A stretch of DNA of 64,000 nt from Asaia bogorensis (lineage in GTDB: Bacteria > Pseudomonadota > Alphaproteobacteria > Acetobacterales > Acetobacteraceae), in the NCBI GenBank assembly GCA_945897825.1, contig CAMDGX010000010.1, forward strand, positions 1-64,000, read 5' to 3'. The position numbers and the translations under genes were made by a program. The notes under the pieces are model-generated. The model was not told the origin of the DNA. It searched no databases and saw only the letters and a list, made by a program, of their open reading frames with translations. This document shows, piece after piece, positions 36,112-45,110 of the stretch (the stretch's first letter is position 1; each line of letters opens with the position of its first letter).

Positions 36112-37254
36112 CTAGACAAGCCGCGCCCAACCTTCCGCGGTCAAGTGCGCCGGCACCCCCGCCGCGATGGTCGCCACCAGAACGGGCGACGCGCCCGACG
36201 CATCGACCAGCACGATGTCCCCGCGCTGCCCCGGTGCGATGCGGCCGCGATCGGCGAGCCCGCCGGCATCCGCCGCATTGGCCGCCACAAGGTCCCACGC
36301 ACGCGGCAGGTCCAGCACCCCGCGCGCCGCCAGGATGAACGGCGCGCGCAGCAGGCACGGATAGAAATAGTCGCTGCACAGCACGTTGCAGATCCCCGCC
36401 TCCGCCAGAAGCGCGGCCGACGCCCAGCCGAGATGCGACTTGCCGCGCACCACGTTCGGCGAGCCCATCGCCACGAAATCCCCGGCTGCGCGCGCCGCCG
36501 CCCCCACCTCCTCGGCCATCGGGAACTCGCAGATCCGCGCCCCCGCGGCGCGAAACCCGTCGCGCGCCGCGATACTGTCGTCGTCGTGGCTGGCCATCGG
36601 AATCCCGGCCGCCCGCGCCGCGGCGGCGATACGCGCCAGGCCCGCCGGCACCTCGCCTTCCCGCGCGCCCACACGCCCGGCCAGCGCTCGGAACTCCTCC
36701 AGCCCCATCCCCGCCCGGTCGCTGTACTTCGCCCCGGTGGTGGCATCGCCGATCTTCTTCAGGATCGACGGCGTATGGTCGTTGAACGCCAGCAGGTGAA
36801 CCCGCCCGGCGGCGATGTCGGCAATCGCCATGTCCAGCGCGTCGAGGTTGTAGGCCTCCCAGCGCAGATGCACGCGCATGTCGCAGGTCCAGCGCCGCGC
36901 CGCCAACCCGTCGAGCATCGCCCGCCACGCGTCGGCGCTGCGCAGCCCCGGCTCCCACGACAGCGTCACGCCGTGGAACGCCGTCGTCACCCCGCAGGCC
37001 AGCAACTGGCGCTCGGTATCCTCCAGCGCGAGGTCGGTCGGAAAGCCGATGCCCGGCCGCGGCTGGAACTGCCGCTCGAACGCATCGCCATGAATGTCGA
37101 CGATGCCCGGCAGCACCAGCAGCCCCCGCGCGTCGAGCACCCGCGCCCTCTCCGGCGCGCCCGAATCGACCATGCCGTCGCGCAACGTGATGTCGCCCTC
37201 GACCAGCGCGCCGTCGACCAGCGCCCGCCCGCCCGTGATCCGCAATGGCCGCAT
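36112..37254 (-). CDS. phnM: PhnM-family amidohydrolase (first of two copies)
   Basis: A 380-aa amidohydrolase of the alpha-D-ribose 1-methylphosphonate 5-triphosphate diphosphatase family. The metal motif is IVDIHGDAFERQFQPRPG (H55-G-D57), different from the HTD form of the second copy at 42638. Other conserved segments are AFNDHTPSILKKIG, MASHDDDSIAARDGF and APNVVRG-like MGSPNVVRGKSHLG. The start at ATG 37254 is chosen because GGAGGTG lies six bases upstream; ATG 37269 has no ribosome site. It is downstream of phnF (29-bp gap), on the opposite strand to the main phn operon. Function in phosphonate breakdown is inferred from family and position. Confidence 0.88.
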   Translation of the reverse strand: MRPLRITGGRALVDGALVEGDITLRDGMVDSGAPERARVLDARGLLVLPGIVDIHGDAFERQFQPRPGIGFPTDLALEDTERQLLACGVTTAFHGVTLSWEPGLRSADAWRAMLDGLAARRWTCDMRVHLRWEAYNLDALDMAIADIAAGRVHLLAFNDHTPSILKKIGDATTGAKYSDRAGMGLEEFRALAGRVGAREGEVPAGLARIAAAARAAGIPMASHDDDSIAARDGFRAAGARICEFPMAEEVGAAARAAGDFVAMGSPNVVRGKSHLGWASAALLAEAGICNVLCSDYFYPCLLRAPFILAARGVLDLPRAWDLVAANAADAGGLADRGRIAPGQRGDIVLVDASGASPVLVATIAAGVPAHLTAEGWARLV

Positions 37255-37283
37255 CGTCTTCACCTCCATTGCGCCCCGGCCGC

Positions 37284-38045
37284 TCACGGCTCGAACACGA
37301 TCTGCACGCGCGGCGTCGGATACCGCGAAAGCCCGAACTCCACCACCGCACCCGCGGGGTCGACATTGACGTTCTCGGTGACCAGCAGCGGCCGGTTGCG
37401 CGGCATGGCGAGCAGCACCGCCTCCTGCTCCGTCGGCATCCGCGCCGAGACGCGCGTCACCTGGCGACGGTAGTCGGCCACCCCCGCCTGGGCCAGGGCC
37501 TCGGAGATCCCCGCGCCGTCGCGCATCGCCGCCAGCAGCTTCGGGAATCGCCCGGCCGGGAAGTGGTGCAGGCCGATGCTCACCGGCCGCCCGTCCGCCA
37601 GCCCCAGCCGCTCCAGCCGCACCACCTTCGCACCGGGGCGCAACCCCAGCCCCGCGCCTATCGCCGCATCGGCCGGCAACTCGCGCAGGTCGAGCGTCTG
37701 GCCGGACGGTTCCTTGTTGTGGCGCCGGATCCACTCCGAAAACCGCGTCCGCGGCCCGACCGTGTAGTCCAGCACGTCCTCTGCGACGAAGCTGCCCCGC
37801 CCCTGCTCCACGCGCACCAACCCGTTGCGCGACAACTCCTCCAACGCGCGGCGCACGGTGTGGCGGTTGACGGCGAACTGCGCCGCCATCTGCGCCTCGG
37901 TCGGCAGGCGCGCGCCGGGGACCAGCGTCCCGCCGGCGATTTCTTGCTCCACCGCCTCGGCAATGCGCCGCCACAGCGCCACCCCGCGCTCGCGCAACGC
38001 CCGGGCGACAGGCGCGGCCGCAGTCGTCATCGGAAGTTCATCCAC
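37284..38045 (-). CDS. phnF: phosphonate metabolism GntR/UTRA regulator PhnF
   Basis: A 253-aa GntR/HutC-type regulator. The N-terminal winged helix (LWRRIAEAVEQEIAGGTLVP, LPTEAQMAAQFAVNRHTVRR) is followed by a UTRA ligand domain. It is divergent from phnG, the standard position of PhnF, so it very likely controls the C-P lyase operon and phnM. Start GTG 38045 has AAGGG five bases upstream; ATG 38030 is the alternative. Confidence 0.93.
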   Translation of the reverse strand: MDELPMTTAAAPVARALRERGVALWRRIAEAVEQEIAGGTLVPGARLPTEAQMAAQFAVNRHTVRRALEELSRNGLVRVEQGRGSFVAEDVLDYTVGPRTRFSEWIRRHNKEPSGQTLDLRELPADAAIGAGLGLRPGAKVVRLERLGLADGRPVSIGLHHFPAGRFPKLLAAMRDGAGISEALAQAGVADYRRQVTRVSARMPTEQEAVLLAMPRNRPLLVTENVNVDPAGAVVEFGLSRYPTPRVQIVFEP

Positions 38046-38072
38046 CCGCGCCCTTCGATATGCGATCCCGGC

Positions 38073-38119
38073 TTGACGATACCGCAGCCGACCGGTAGCT
38101 GTCTAGTTGTCTAGATATG
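38073..38119. promoter_or_regulatory. phnF/phnG divergent promoter with tandem candidate PhnF sites
   Basis: The motif TGTCTAG occurs twice in tandem (38100-38106 and 38109-38115), embedded in CTGTCTAGTTGTCTAGATAT. GntR/HutC regulators bind sites of this type. Toward phnF, TAGACA (38105-38100) and TATCGT (38081-38076) form an 18-bp spaced promoter. Toward phnG, TTGACG (38073-38078) has a weak -10 TAGCTG after 17 bp. The repeats would cover both promoters. Confidence 0.45.
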
Positions 38120-38139
38120 TCACCACCGGAAAGCGGCGC

Positions 38140-38628
38140 ATGACCAAGCCCCCCGCCCCCCCATCCACCCACGAGACCCCTCCGCCTGTTGCCGCCCGCC
38201 AGCGCTGGATGTCGGTGCTGGCCCGCGCGAGCGCCGAGGCGATCGCCTCCCACCTGGAAAGCCTGCCCCCCCTGCCCGTCTGCACCGTGCTGCGCGGCCC
38301 GGAGAGCGGGCTGGTGATGCTGCGCGGTCGCGCCGGCGGCGGTGGCGGCCCGTTCAACCTTGGCGAAATGTCCGTCACCCGCTGCACCGTGCGCAACGCG
38401 GCGGGCTTCGTCGGCCACGCCTATGTCCAGGGCCGCGACGCCCGCCAGGCCCGCCTGGCCGCCGAGCTCGACGCGGCATTGCAGGACCCCACCCACCACG
38501 ACGCCCTGGCGAGCGCCGTCATCACCCCCCTGGCCGAGGCGCAGCAGGCCGCGCGCGACGCCACGGCGGCCAAGGCGGCGGCCACCCGCGTGCAGTTCTT
38601 CACCATGGCGACGATGCGCACCTCATGA
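38140..38628 (+). CDS. phnG: C-P lyase core subunit PhnG
   Basis: A 162-aa subunit of the PhnGHIJ core complex. The conserved region starts RQRWMSVLARASAEAIASHL and includes GPFNLGEMSVTRCTVR and GFVGHAYVQGRD. PhnG supports PhnI in forming the ribose 1-phosphonate triphosphate from ATP and methylphosphonate. The ATG at 38140 is preferred over an upstream TTG at 38107. It begins the phnGHIJKLM-DUF1045 operon and overlaps phnH by four bases. Confidence 0.95.
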   Translation: MTKPPAPPSTHETPPPVAARQRWMSVLARASAEAIASHLESLPPLPVCTVLRGPESGLVMLRGRAGGGGGPFNLGEMSVTRCTVRNAAGFVGHAYVQGRDARQARLAAELDAALQDPTHHDALASAVITPLAEAQQAARDATAAKAAATRVQFFTMATMRTS

Positions 38629-39215
38629 GCACCCAAATGGCGAACATCGACCTCCCCGGCTTCGCCGACCCCGTCGCCCAGGCTCAGGCCAGCTTCCGCG
38701 CCCTGCTCGACGCCCTGTCCCGCCCCGGCACCATCGCCACCGCCGGCCAGGACCTCTCACCCCCTGCCCCGCTGGACCCCGCGACCGCCGCCGTGCTGCT
38801 GACCCTGGTGGATGGCGACGCCCGCCTGCACATCGCGCCCGACTGCGCCGACTCCCGTGACTGGCTGGTGTTCCACTGCGGCACCACGCCGTCCGACGAC
38901 CTCGCCGCCGCCGCCTTCGTCGTCACCAAATCCATGCCCGACCTCGCGCTCCTCGCGACCGGCACCGACGAAGCGCCGGAAAGTGCCGCCACCCTGATCC
39001 TGCAAGTTTCCGCACTCGGCACCGGCCCGGCCTTCCGCCTCGCCGGCCCCGGCCTGAAGGCGCCCACGACCTTCCGCGCCGAAGGTCTGCCGCCCGATTT
39101 CGCCGCACGCTGGGCCGCCAACCACGCCCTCTTCCCGCGCGGCATCGACCTCGTGCTCTGCGCCGGCACCCAGCTGGCCGCCATCCCGCGCAGCATCACC
39201 GTGACGGAGGCATAA
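38625..39215 (+). CDS. phnH: C-P lyase core subunit PhnH
   Basis: A 196-aa subunit with family-typical AQASFRALLDALSRPGTIAT near the N-terminus, a central hydrophobic beta region (AAVLLTLVDGDARLHI) and the FPRGIDLVLCAGTQLAAIPR C-terminal segment. It joins PhnG, PhnI and PhnJ in the C-P lyase core complex. ATG 38625 overlaps the phnG stop, showing coupling; phnI follows after 3 bp. Confidence 0.96.
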   Translation: MSTQMANIDLPGFADPVAQAQASFRALLDALSRPGTIATAGQDLSPPAPLDPATAAVLLTLVDGDARLHIAPDCADSRDWLVFHCGTTPSDDLAAAAFVVTKSMPDLALLATGTDEAPESAATLILQVSALGTGPAFRLAGPGLKAPTTFRAEGLPPDFAARWAANHALFPRGIDLVLCAGTQLAAIPRSITVTEA

Positions 39216-39218
39216 GCC

Positions 39219-40322
39219 ATGGCCTATGTGGCAGTGAAGGGCGGCGAGCGGGCGATCGACAACGCCCATGCCTGGCTCGCCGAAGACCGCCGCGGCGACC
39301 AAGCGGTGCCGGAACTCAGCCTCGCGCAAATCCAACAACAGCTCGGCCGCTCAGTCGACCGCGTGATGGCCGAAGGCTCGCTCTACGACCCCGACCTCGC
39401 GGCCCTCGCCGTGAAGCAGGCGCAGGGCGACCTGATCGAGGCGGCGTTCCTGCTGCGCGCCTACCGCACCACCCTGCCCCGCTTCGGCTACTCCACGCCG
39501 CTCGACACCGCCGCGATGCAGGTCCGCCGCCGCATCTCCGCCGTCTACAAGGACCTGCCCGGCGGCCAGGTGCTCGGCCCCACCTACGACTACACGCACC
39601 GCCTGCTCGACTTCGCCCTCGCCGCCGAAGGCAAGCCACCCGCGCCCGCGCCCCAAACCACCGCCGACTCCGCCACGATGCCCCGCGTGTCCGACATCCT
39701 GCGCGGCGAAGACCTGATCGAGGGCGACGGCAACCCCACGCCGGAAACCGAACCCGGCGACCTCACCCGCGAACCGCTCGGCTTCCCGGCGTCGCGCGAC
39801 GTGCGCCTGCAGGCGCTGGCCCGCGGCGACGAGGGGTTCCTGCTCGCCATGGGCTATTCCACCCAGCGCGGCTGGGGCGGCACCCACCCCTTCGTCGGCG
39901 AGGTCCGCCTCGGCGAGGTCGCCGTGGAAATCATCCCGCCGGAGTTGGGCTTCGCCATCGACATCGGCGACGTGACGCTGACCGAATGCCAGATGGTCAA
40001 CCAGTTCAAGGGCAGCAAAACCAAGCCGCCCCAGTTCACCCGCGGCTACGGCCTGGTGTTCGGCCACGCAGAGCGCAAGGCGATGGGCATGGCCCTGGTC
40101 GACCGCGCGATGCGCCACGACGAGTTCGGCGAGGAGGCCACGGCGCCAGCCCAGAATGTCGAGTTCATGCTGTACCACAGCGACAACATCGAAGGCACCG
40201 GCTTTGTCGAGCACCTCAAGCTGCCGCACTACGTCGATTTCCAGAGCGAGCTTGAAACCATCCGCCGCATGCGCCGCGAGGCGGAAGCCACCATGGCCAC
40301 GCTGAAGGAAGCCGCCCAATGA
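39219..40322 (+). CDS. phnI: C-P lyase core subunit PhnI
   Basis: A 367-aa protein beginning MAYVAVKGGERAIDNAHAWL, typical of PhnI. Conserved blocks include RGDQAVPELSLAQIQQQLGR, GAKTKPPQF-like KGSKTKPPQFTRGYGLVFG and NEFMLYHSDNIEGTGFVEHL-like VEFMLYHSDNIEGTGFVEHL. PhnI displaces adenine of ATP with the phosphonate to form the ribose triphosphate intermediate. It overlaps phnJ by four bases. Confidence 0.97.
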   Translation: MAYVAVKGGERAIDNAHAWLAEDRRGDQAVPELSLAQIQQQLGRSVDRVMAEGSLYDPDLAALAVKQAQGDLIEAAFLLRAYRTTLPRFGYSTPLDTAAMQVRRRISAVYKDLPGGQVLGPTYDYTHRLLDFALAAEGKPPAPAPQTTADSATMPRVSDILRGEDLIEGDGNPTPETEPGDLTREPLGFPASRDVRLQALARGDEGFLLAMGYSTQRGWGGTHPFVGEVRLGEVAVEIIPPELGFAIDIGDVTLTECQMVNQFKGSKTKPPQFTRGYGLVFGHAERKAMGMALVDRAMRHDEFGEEATAPAQNVEFMLYHSDNIEGTGFVEHLKLPHYVDFQSELETIRRMRREAEATMATLKEAAQ

Positions 40323-41191
40323 ACGGCTACAACTTCGCCTATCTCGACGAACAGACCAAGCGGATGATCCGCCGCGCCATTCTCAAGGCCGTCGCCATCC
40401 CCGGCCATCAGGTCCCGTTCGGCAGCCGCGAGATGCCGCTGCCCTATGGCTGGGGCACCGGGGGCATCCAGGTCACCGCCAGCGTGCTGGGTGCGGCCGA
40501 CACGCTGAAGGTGATCGACCAGGGTGCCGACGACACCACCAACGCGGTGTCCATCCGCCGCTTCTTCGCCCGCACCGCAGGCGTCGCCACCACCACCGAC
40601 ACCAACGACGCCACCATCATCCAAACCCGCCACCGCATCCCCGAGAAGGCCCTGCGCGAAGACCAGATCATCGTCTACCAGGTGCCGCAGCCGGAGCCGC
40701 TGTCCAAGCTCGAACCGTCGCGCGCCGAAACCCGCCGCATGCACGCGCTGGCCGAATACGGCGCCATGCATGTCCGCCTCTACGAGGACATCACCCGCTT
40801 CGGCCACGTCGCCATCAGCTACGACTACCCGGTGATGGTGAACCGCCGCTACCTGATGGCGCCCTCGCCAATCCCGGCCTTCGACAACCCCAAGATGCAC
40901 ATGATGCCCGCCCTCCAGCTGTTCGGCGCCGGGCGCGAAAAACGGATCTACGCCATTCCGCCCTACACCGAAGTCCGCAGCCTCGATTTCGACGACCACC
41001 CCTTCCGCACCACCCGCGCCCCGCAGTGCTGCGCCCTGTGCGGCGCCGACGACAGCTACCTCGACGAGGTCGTCACCGACGACCAGGGCGGGCGCATGTT
41101 CGTCTGCTCCGACACCGACCATTGCGAAACCCGGCAGGCGGAAGGCCACACCGGCACCGGCGAGCCGCTGGCAAGGGAGGCCGCAGAATGA
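40319..41191 (+). CDS. phnJ: C-P lyase PhnJ, radical SAM-type Fe-S enzyme
   Basis: A 290-aa catalytic subunit that cleaves the carbon-phosphorus bond by a SAM radical and a cysteine thiyl radical. The cluster cysteines are Cys238, Cys241 and Cys263 (C-x2-C-x21-C), and Cys269, six residues further on, matches the radical cysteine. All four residues are therefore conserved. The protein starts [20 protein letters not shown]. It overlaps phnK by four bases. Confidence 0.98.
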   Translation: MNGYNFAYLDEQTKRMIRRAILKAVAIPGHQVPFGSREMPLPYGWGTGGIQVTASVLGAADTLKVIDQGADDTTNAVSIRRFFARTAGVATTTDTNDATIIQTRHRIPEKALREDQIIVYQVPQPEPLSKLEPSRAETRRMHALAEYGAMHVRLYEDITRFGHVAISYDYPVMVNRRYLMAPSPIPAFDNPKMHMMPALQLFGAGREKRIYAIPPYTEVRSLDFDDHPFRTTRAPQCCALCGADDSYLDEVVTDDQGGRMFVCSDTDHCETRQAEGHTGTGEPLAREAAE

Positions 41192-41964
41192 CCGACGAAA
41201 CCCTCCTCTCTGCCCGCGGCCTGAACCTGCATTTCGGCCGCGTTCCCGCCCTGGTGAACGTCGACGCCGACCTCTGGCCCGGCGAAGTGCTGGCCGTCGT
41301 CGGCGAATCCGGCTCCGGCAAGACCACGCTGCTGAACGTGCTCTCGGGCCGCATGCGCGCCGATGCCGGCGTCACCTGGTATCGCGACCCGCAATCGCGC
41401 CTGCACGACGTCCACGCCATGCCCGCCCCCGCGCTGCGCGCCCTGCACCGTTCCGACTGGGGCTTCGTCCACCAGAACCCGCGCGACAACCTGCGCATGT
41501 CCGTCTCCGCCGGCGGCAACGTGGGCGAGCGCCTGATGGCCGCCGGCAACCGCCACTACGGCAGCATCCGCGAAGCCGCCATCGACTGGCTGCAACAGGT
41601 GGAGATCGACCCCGCCCGCGTCGACGACCTGCCGCGCACCTTCTCCGGCGGCATGCTGCAACGCCTGCAGATCGCCCGCACCCTCGTCACCCACCCGCGC
41701 CTCGTCTTCATGGACGAACCCACCGGCGGCCTCGACGTCTCGGTCCAGGCCCGCCTGCTCGATCTGATCCGCTCCCTGGTCGCCCGCCTGAACATCGCCG
41801 TGGTGCTCGTCACCCACGACCTCGCCGTCGCCCGCCTGCTCGCCCACCGCATCATGGTCATGCAGCGCGGCGTGGTGGTGGAAACCGGCCTCACCGACCA
41901 GGTGCTCGACGACCCGCAGCACGAATACACCCAATTGCTCGTCAGTTCGGTGCTCCAGGCATGA
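41188..41964 (+). CDS. phnK: C-P lyase ATP-binding subunit PhnK
   Basis: A 258-aa ABC-type ATPase associated with the C-P lyase core. Walker A is [14 protein letters not shown], the signature is [15 protein letters not shown] and Walker B is [15 protein letters not shown]. It resembles peptide-transport ATPases but has no permease here. The ATG at 41188 follows GGGAGG by seven bases and overlaps the phnJ stop; phnL overlaps its 3' end by four bases. Confidence 0.96.
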   Translation: MTDETLLSARGLNLHFGRVPALVNVDADLWPGEVLAVVGESGSGKTTLLNVLSGRMRADAGVTWYRDPQSRLHDVHAMPAPALRALHRSDWGFVHQNPRDNLRMSVSAGGNVGERLMAAGNRHYGSIREAAIDWLQQVEIDPARVDDLPRTFSGGMLQRLQIARTLVTHPRLVFMDEPTGGLDVSVQARLLDLIRSLVARLNIAVVLVTHDLAVARLLAHRIMVMQRGVVVETGLTDQVLDDPQHEYTQLLVSSVLQA

Positions 41965-42641
41965 CCCTCATGCTCAAGGTCGAAGCGCTCGACAAGCAAT
42001 TCACCCTGCACCTGCGCGGCGGCCTGCGCCTGCCGGTGCTGCACGACATCGCGCTTGAGGTCCACGCCGGCGAATGCGTCGCCCTCGCCGGCCCGTCCGG
42101 CGCCGGGAAATCGACCCTGCTGCGCAGCCTCTACGGCAACTACCGCGCCGATGCCGGCCGCATCCTGATCAATCACGAAGGCGAAATGGTCGACATCGCC
42201 AGCGCCCCCCCGCGCAGCGTCGTCCAGGTCCGCGCGAAGACCCTCGGCTATGTCAGCCAGTTCCTCCGCGTCGTCCCCCGCGTCCCCACGCTGGACATCG
42301 TCGCCGAAGCCGCCCCGGACCGCAGCAAGCAGAATGCCGCCGCCCTGCTCCACCGCCTCAACATCCCCACTCGCCTGCACGCCCTCCCTCCCGCCACCTT
42401 CTCCGGCGGGGAGCAGCAGCGCGTGAACCTCGCCCGCGGCTTCATCGGCGGCCACCCGATCCTGCTGCTCGACGAACCGACCGCCAGCCTCGATGCCGCC
42501 AACCGCGACATCGTCATCGCCATGATCGACGAGGCCAAGGCCAGGGGGGTTGCCATCGTCGGCATCTTCCACGATGCCGAAGTCCGCAACCGCGTCGCCG
42601 ACCGCCAACTCCACGTCTCCCCCCTGCAGGACGCCGCATGA
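41961..42641 (+). CDS. phnL: C-P lyase ATP-binding subunit PhnL
   Basis: A 226-aa ABC-type ATPase. Walker A is [19 protein letters not shown], the signature is [15 protein letters not shown] and Walker B is [15 protein letters not shown]. PhnL and PhnK form a dimer on the PhnGHIJ core. It overlaps phnK and phnM by four bases on each side. Confidence 0.96.
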   Translation: MTLMLKVEALDKQFTLHLRGGLRLPVLHDIALEVHAGECVALAGPSGAGKSTLLRSLYGNYRADAGRILINHEGEMVDIASAPPRSVVQVRAKTLGYVSQFLRVVPRVPTLDIVAEAAPDRSKQNAAALLHRLNIPTRLHALPPATFSGGEQQRVNLARGFIGGHPILLLDEPTASLDAANRDIVIAMIDEAKARGVAIVGIFHDAEVRNRVADRQLHVSPLQDAA

Positions 42642-43774
42642 CCGAGACCATCCTCACCAACGCCATCCTGGTCCTGCCGACCGAAACCGTCGCCGGCACG
42701 CTGCTCATCTGCGACGGCCGCATCGCCGAAGTCCAGCCCGGCCGCAGCCACGCCATGTCGGCCCAAGACCTCGGCGGCGACCACCTGATGCCCGGCGTCG
42801 TGGACGTCCACACCGACAACCTGGAACGCCAGGTCCAGCCGCGCATCTCCGCCCGCTGGCCCTCGCGCTCGGCCATGCTGGCGCACGACGCGCAATGCGC
42901 CGCCGCCGGCGTCACCACCGTGCTCGACGCGCTCTGCCTCGGCGACCTCGGCTTCAACGAAGCCCGCGTGAAGACCTTCCGCGACGCCATCGTCGACCTC
43001 GACGCGCTGTCCGGCACCGACCTGTTGAAAAGCGAGCACTTCCTCCACCTGCGCTGCGAACTGCCGGCCGTCGACATGATGGACCTCGTCGACCCCGTCG
43101 CCGACCATCCGCTCGTGCGCATGGTCTCGCTGATGGACCACTCCCCGGGCGTCGGCCAATACGCCGACATGGACCGCTACTGGAAGCTGCGACGGGAATC
43201 CGGCTTCACCGACGACGTCATCCAGGCCCGCATCGACCACCTGACCGGCCAGCGCGCCCGCATGCGCGACCCCAACCGCCAAGCCCTGCTCAAGCGCGTC
43301 GCCCATCTCGACATCGAACTCGCCAGCCACGACGACCGCACCGAGGAGGAGATCGCCGAGAACATCGCCGACGGCATCCGCATCAGCGAATTCCCCGTCA
43401 GCATGGTCGCGGCCAACGCGGCGCGCGAAGGCGGCATGCAGATCATCGCCGGCGCACCGAACATCGTCCGCGGCGGCAGCCATTCCGGCAACATCGCCGC
43501 CGCCGACCTCGTCCGCGCCGGCCGCGTCGACGCCTTCGCCAGCGACTACGTCCCCGCCGCCCTCATCGAGGCCGCCTGGCTCTGCGTCGCCCAAACCGGC
43601 ATCAGCCTCGCCGAAGCCGTCGCCACCATCACCGATCAGCCCGCTCGCATGTCCCGCCTGCCCGACCGCGGCCGCCTCGAAGCCGGCCTGCGCGCCGACC
43701 TCGTCCATGTGCGCGTCCACGAAGGCATGCCCGTCATCCGCCAGGTCTGGCGCGCCGGGGAGCGCGTCGCCTGA
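42638..43774 (+). CDS. phnM: PhnM, ribose 1-methylphosphonate 5-triphosphate diphosphatase
   Basis: A 378-aa amidohydrolase that removes pyrophosphate from the ribose 1-methylphosphonate 5-triphosphate. The metal site is [15 protein letters not shown] (H58-T-D60), the same form as the classic PhnM, with [29 protein letters not shown] and [14 protein letters not shown]. Start ATG 42638 overlaps the phnL stop. This copy fits the operonic PhnM; the separate copy at 36112 has a different metal motif. Confidence 0.97.
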   Translation: MTETILTNAILVLPTETVAGTLLICDGRIAEVQPGRSHAMSAQDLGGDHLMPGVVDVHTDNLERQVQPRISARWPSRSAMLAHDAQCAAAGVTTVLDALCLGDLGFNEARVKTFRDAIVDLDALSGTDLLKSEHFLHLRCELPAVDMMDLVDPVADHPLVRMVSLMDHSPGVGQYADMDRYWKLRRESGFTDDVIQARIDHLTGQRARMRDPNRQALLKRVAHLDIELASHDDRTEEEIAENIADGIRISEFPVSMVAANAAREGGMQIIAGAPNIVRGGSHSGNIAAADLVRAGRVDAFASDYVPAALIEAAWLCVAQTGISLAEAVATITDQPARMSRLPDRGRLEAGLRADLVHVRVHEGMPVIRQVWRAGERVA

Positions 43775-44445
43775 TGCGCGTCGCCCTCTATTACGCACCG
43801 GCCATCGACGACCCGCTCCACGAAGCCGGCTCCACCTGGCTCGGCCGCGACGCCGAGACCAACGCGCCCCGCCGCCAGCCCGCCCTGCCCGACCTCTCCG
43901 CCATCACCGCCGACGCGCGCGGCTACGGCTTCCACGCCACGCTGAAGGCCCCAATGCGCCTGGCCGAAGGCGTCACCTGGGACCGCTTCGTCGCCGAGGT
44001 CGAGGCAATGGCCGCCTGCATCCGCCCCTTCGACCTGCCGCGCCTGTCGGTGCAGGATCTCGGCGGCTACATGGCGATCCGCGACGCCGAGCCCAGCCCC
44101 GCGCTCCAGGGCTTCGCCGACATCTGCGTCGCCGCCATCGACCACCTGCGCGCCCCGCCCACCGAAGCCGAACTCGCCCGCCGCCGCCGCAAGCCGCTGC
44201 CCCCGGTGCAGGACGCGCTGCTGATGCGCTGGGGCTACATCTACGTGTTCGGCGAATTCATGTTCCACATGACGCTCTCGCGCCGCCTCACCGCCGAGGA
44301 ACAGTCGATCTACCTGCCGGAAGCGGAAAAGCATTTCGCCGACGCACTGTCCCGCCCGCGCCGCGTGGCCGACATCGCCCTGTTCACCCAGGCTGCACCC
44401 GACGCACCCTTTACGATCGCGCAGCGGATTCCGTTGCGGGGATGA
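43774..44445 (+). CDS. DUF1045 phosphonate-associated protein with 2H phosphodiesterase motifs
   Basis: A 223-aa protein of DUF1045, often found at the end of alphaproteobacterial phn operons. Two HxT motifs, H54-A-T56-L in YGFHATLKAP and H165-M-T167-L in FMFHMTLSRR, match the catalytic pair of 2H phosphoesterases, which cleave cyclic phosphodiesters. The locus has no PhnP, the enzyme that opens phosphoribosyl 1,2-cyclic phosphate, so this protein may do that job; this is inference. Its ATG overlaps the phnM stop by one base (TGATG). Confidence 0.85.
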   Translation: MRVALYYAPAIDDPLHEAGSTWLGRDAETNAPRRQPALPDLSAITADARGYGFHATLKAPMRLAEGVTWDRFVAEVEAMAACIRPFDLPRLSVQDLGGYMAIRDAEPSPALQGFADICVAAIDHLRAPPTEAELARRRRKPLPPVQDALLMRWGYIYVFGEFMFHMTLSRRLTAEEQSIYLPEAEKHFADALSRPRRVADIALFTQAAPDAPFTIAQRIPLRG

Positions 44446-44581
44446 AGCAAGAATGTTCTTTTTTCTGAAGAAAAAAGAAGCAAAAAAGACTTCATCCATT
44501 TGAGGTGGAAGAACCGGAACTCCCGATCCAATGGGATGAAAGTTTTTTGGTTCTTTTTTACAAAAAAGAACCGCTTGCTTC
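44444..44581 (+). repeat. 138-bp AT-rich palindromic element, copy 1
   Basis: The ends are inverted (GAAGCAAG at 44444-44451, CTTGCTTC at 44574-44581). Inside are hairpin A (TTCTTTTTTCT/AGAAAAAAGAA, 44456-44479), an inner arm pair (AAAAAAGACTTCATCC with GGATGAAAGTTTTTT) and hairpin B (GGTTCTTTTTT/AAAAAAGAACC, 44549-44572). It is much more AT-rich than its surroundings. A copy of the same length and orientation lies at 47344-47481. Hairpins A and B could act as terminators for the convergent phn operon and phnN. Confidence 0.85.
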
Positions 44582-45103
44582 CTTCAACACCTTGACGACC
44601 GCCGCCGCGCCCTCCTCGGCCGAGCGGTCGTTCACCACCCGCGCCACGCGCACCCCCTCCGGCAGCGCCACATCGCGCTTTAGCCGTGCGGCGATATCCC
44701 CCGCCGTCTCCCGCCCCCGCGCCGCCAGCCGCGCCGCCAACACCTCGGCCGGCGCGGTGATCTCCAGAACGAGTGTCGGAAACATCGCCGTCGCCGCCGC
44801 GATCGACCTGCGCGAGATGTTCGCCACCACAACATGCCCGGCCGCGAGATCGCCCGCCACATCGGCCGGAATTCCATACCCGAGCCCATGCGCCTCCCAC
44901 GACAGCGCATATCCGCCCGCCGCCCGCCGTGCCGCGAACGCCTCCGGCGTCACCGCGACATGCGCCTCGCCGCCCGCATCCGCAGGCCGCGTGATCTCCC
45001 GCCGCACGAAGCGAAACCGGTCGTCGCCCTCGAGCGCCGCGCGGGCCCGCTCCATCAGCGTGTCCTTCCCCGCACCCGACGGCCCGACGACAACGACCAG
45101 CAT
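44558..45103 (-). CDS. phnN: ribose 1,5-bisphosphokinase PhnN
   Basis: A 181-aa guanylate kinase-like P-loop enzyme that phosphorylates ribose 1,5-bisphosphate to PRPP, the last step of C-P lyase salvage. Walker A is VVVVGPSGAGKDTLMERARA at residues 3-22. FRFVRREITRPADAGGE and LEITAPAEVLAARLAARGRE are typical. Start ATG 45103 is set by the P-loop. The last residues EASGSFL and the TAA stop come from the AT-rich repeat element, so the native C-terminus may have been replaced. It converges on the phn operon. Confidence 0.94.
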   Translation of the reverse strand: MLVVVVGPSGAGKDTLMERARAALEGDDRFRFVRREITRPADAGGEAHVAVTPEAFAARRAAGGYALSWEAHGLGYGIPADVAGDLAAGHVVVANISRRSIAAATAMFPTLVLEITAPAEVLAARLAARGRETAGDIAARLKRDVALPEGVRVARVVNDRSAEEGAAAVVKVLKEASGSFL

Positions 45104-45110
45104 GGCGGGA

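Noticed and set aside
36112-37974. A 620-codon frame joining phnM to antisense-like sequence through phnF
   Set aside because: The PhnM part starts at 37254 with a good ribosome site; the upstream part overlaps phnF in another frame.
39351-43798. Long minus-strand frames opposite phnI to phnM
   Set aside because: They mirror the codon pattern of the phn genes and encode no recognisable domain.
44310-44900. Minus-strand frame of 196 codons running through the AT-rich repeat
   Set aside because: It overlaps phnN and DUF1045 out of frame, and the repeat merely happens to be open there.
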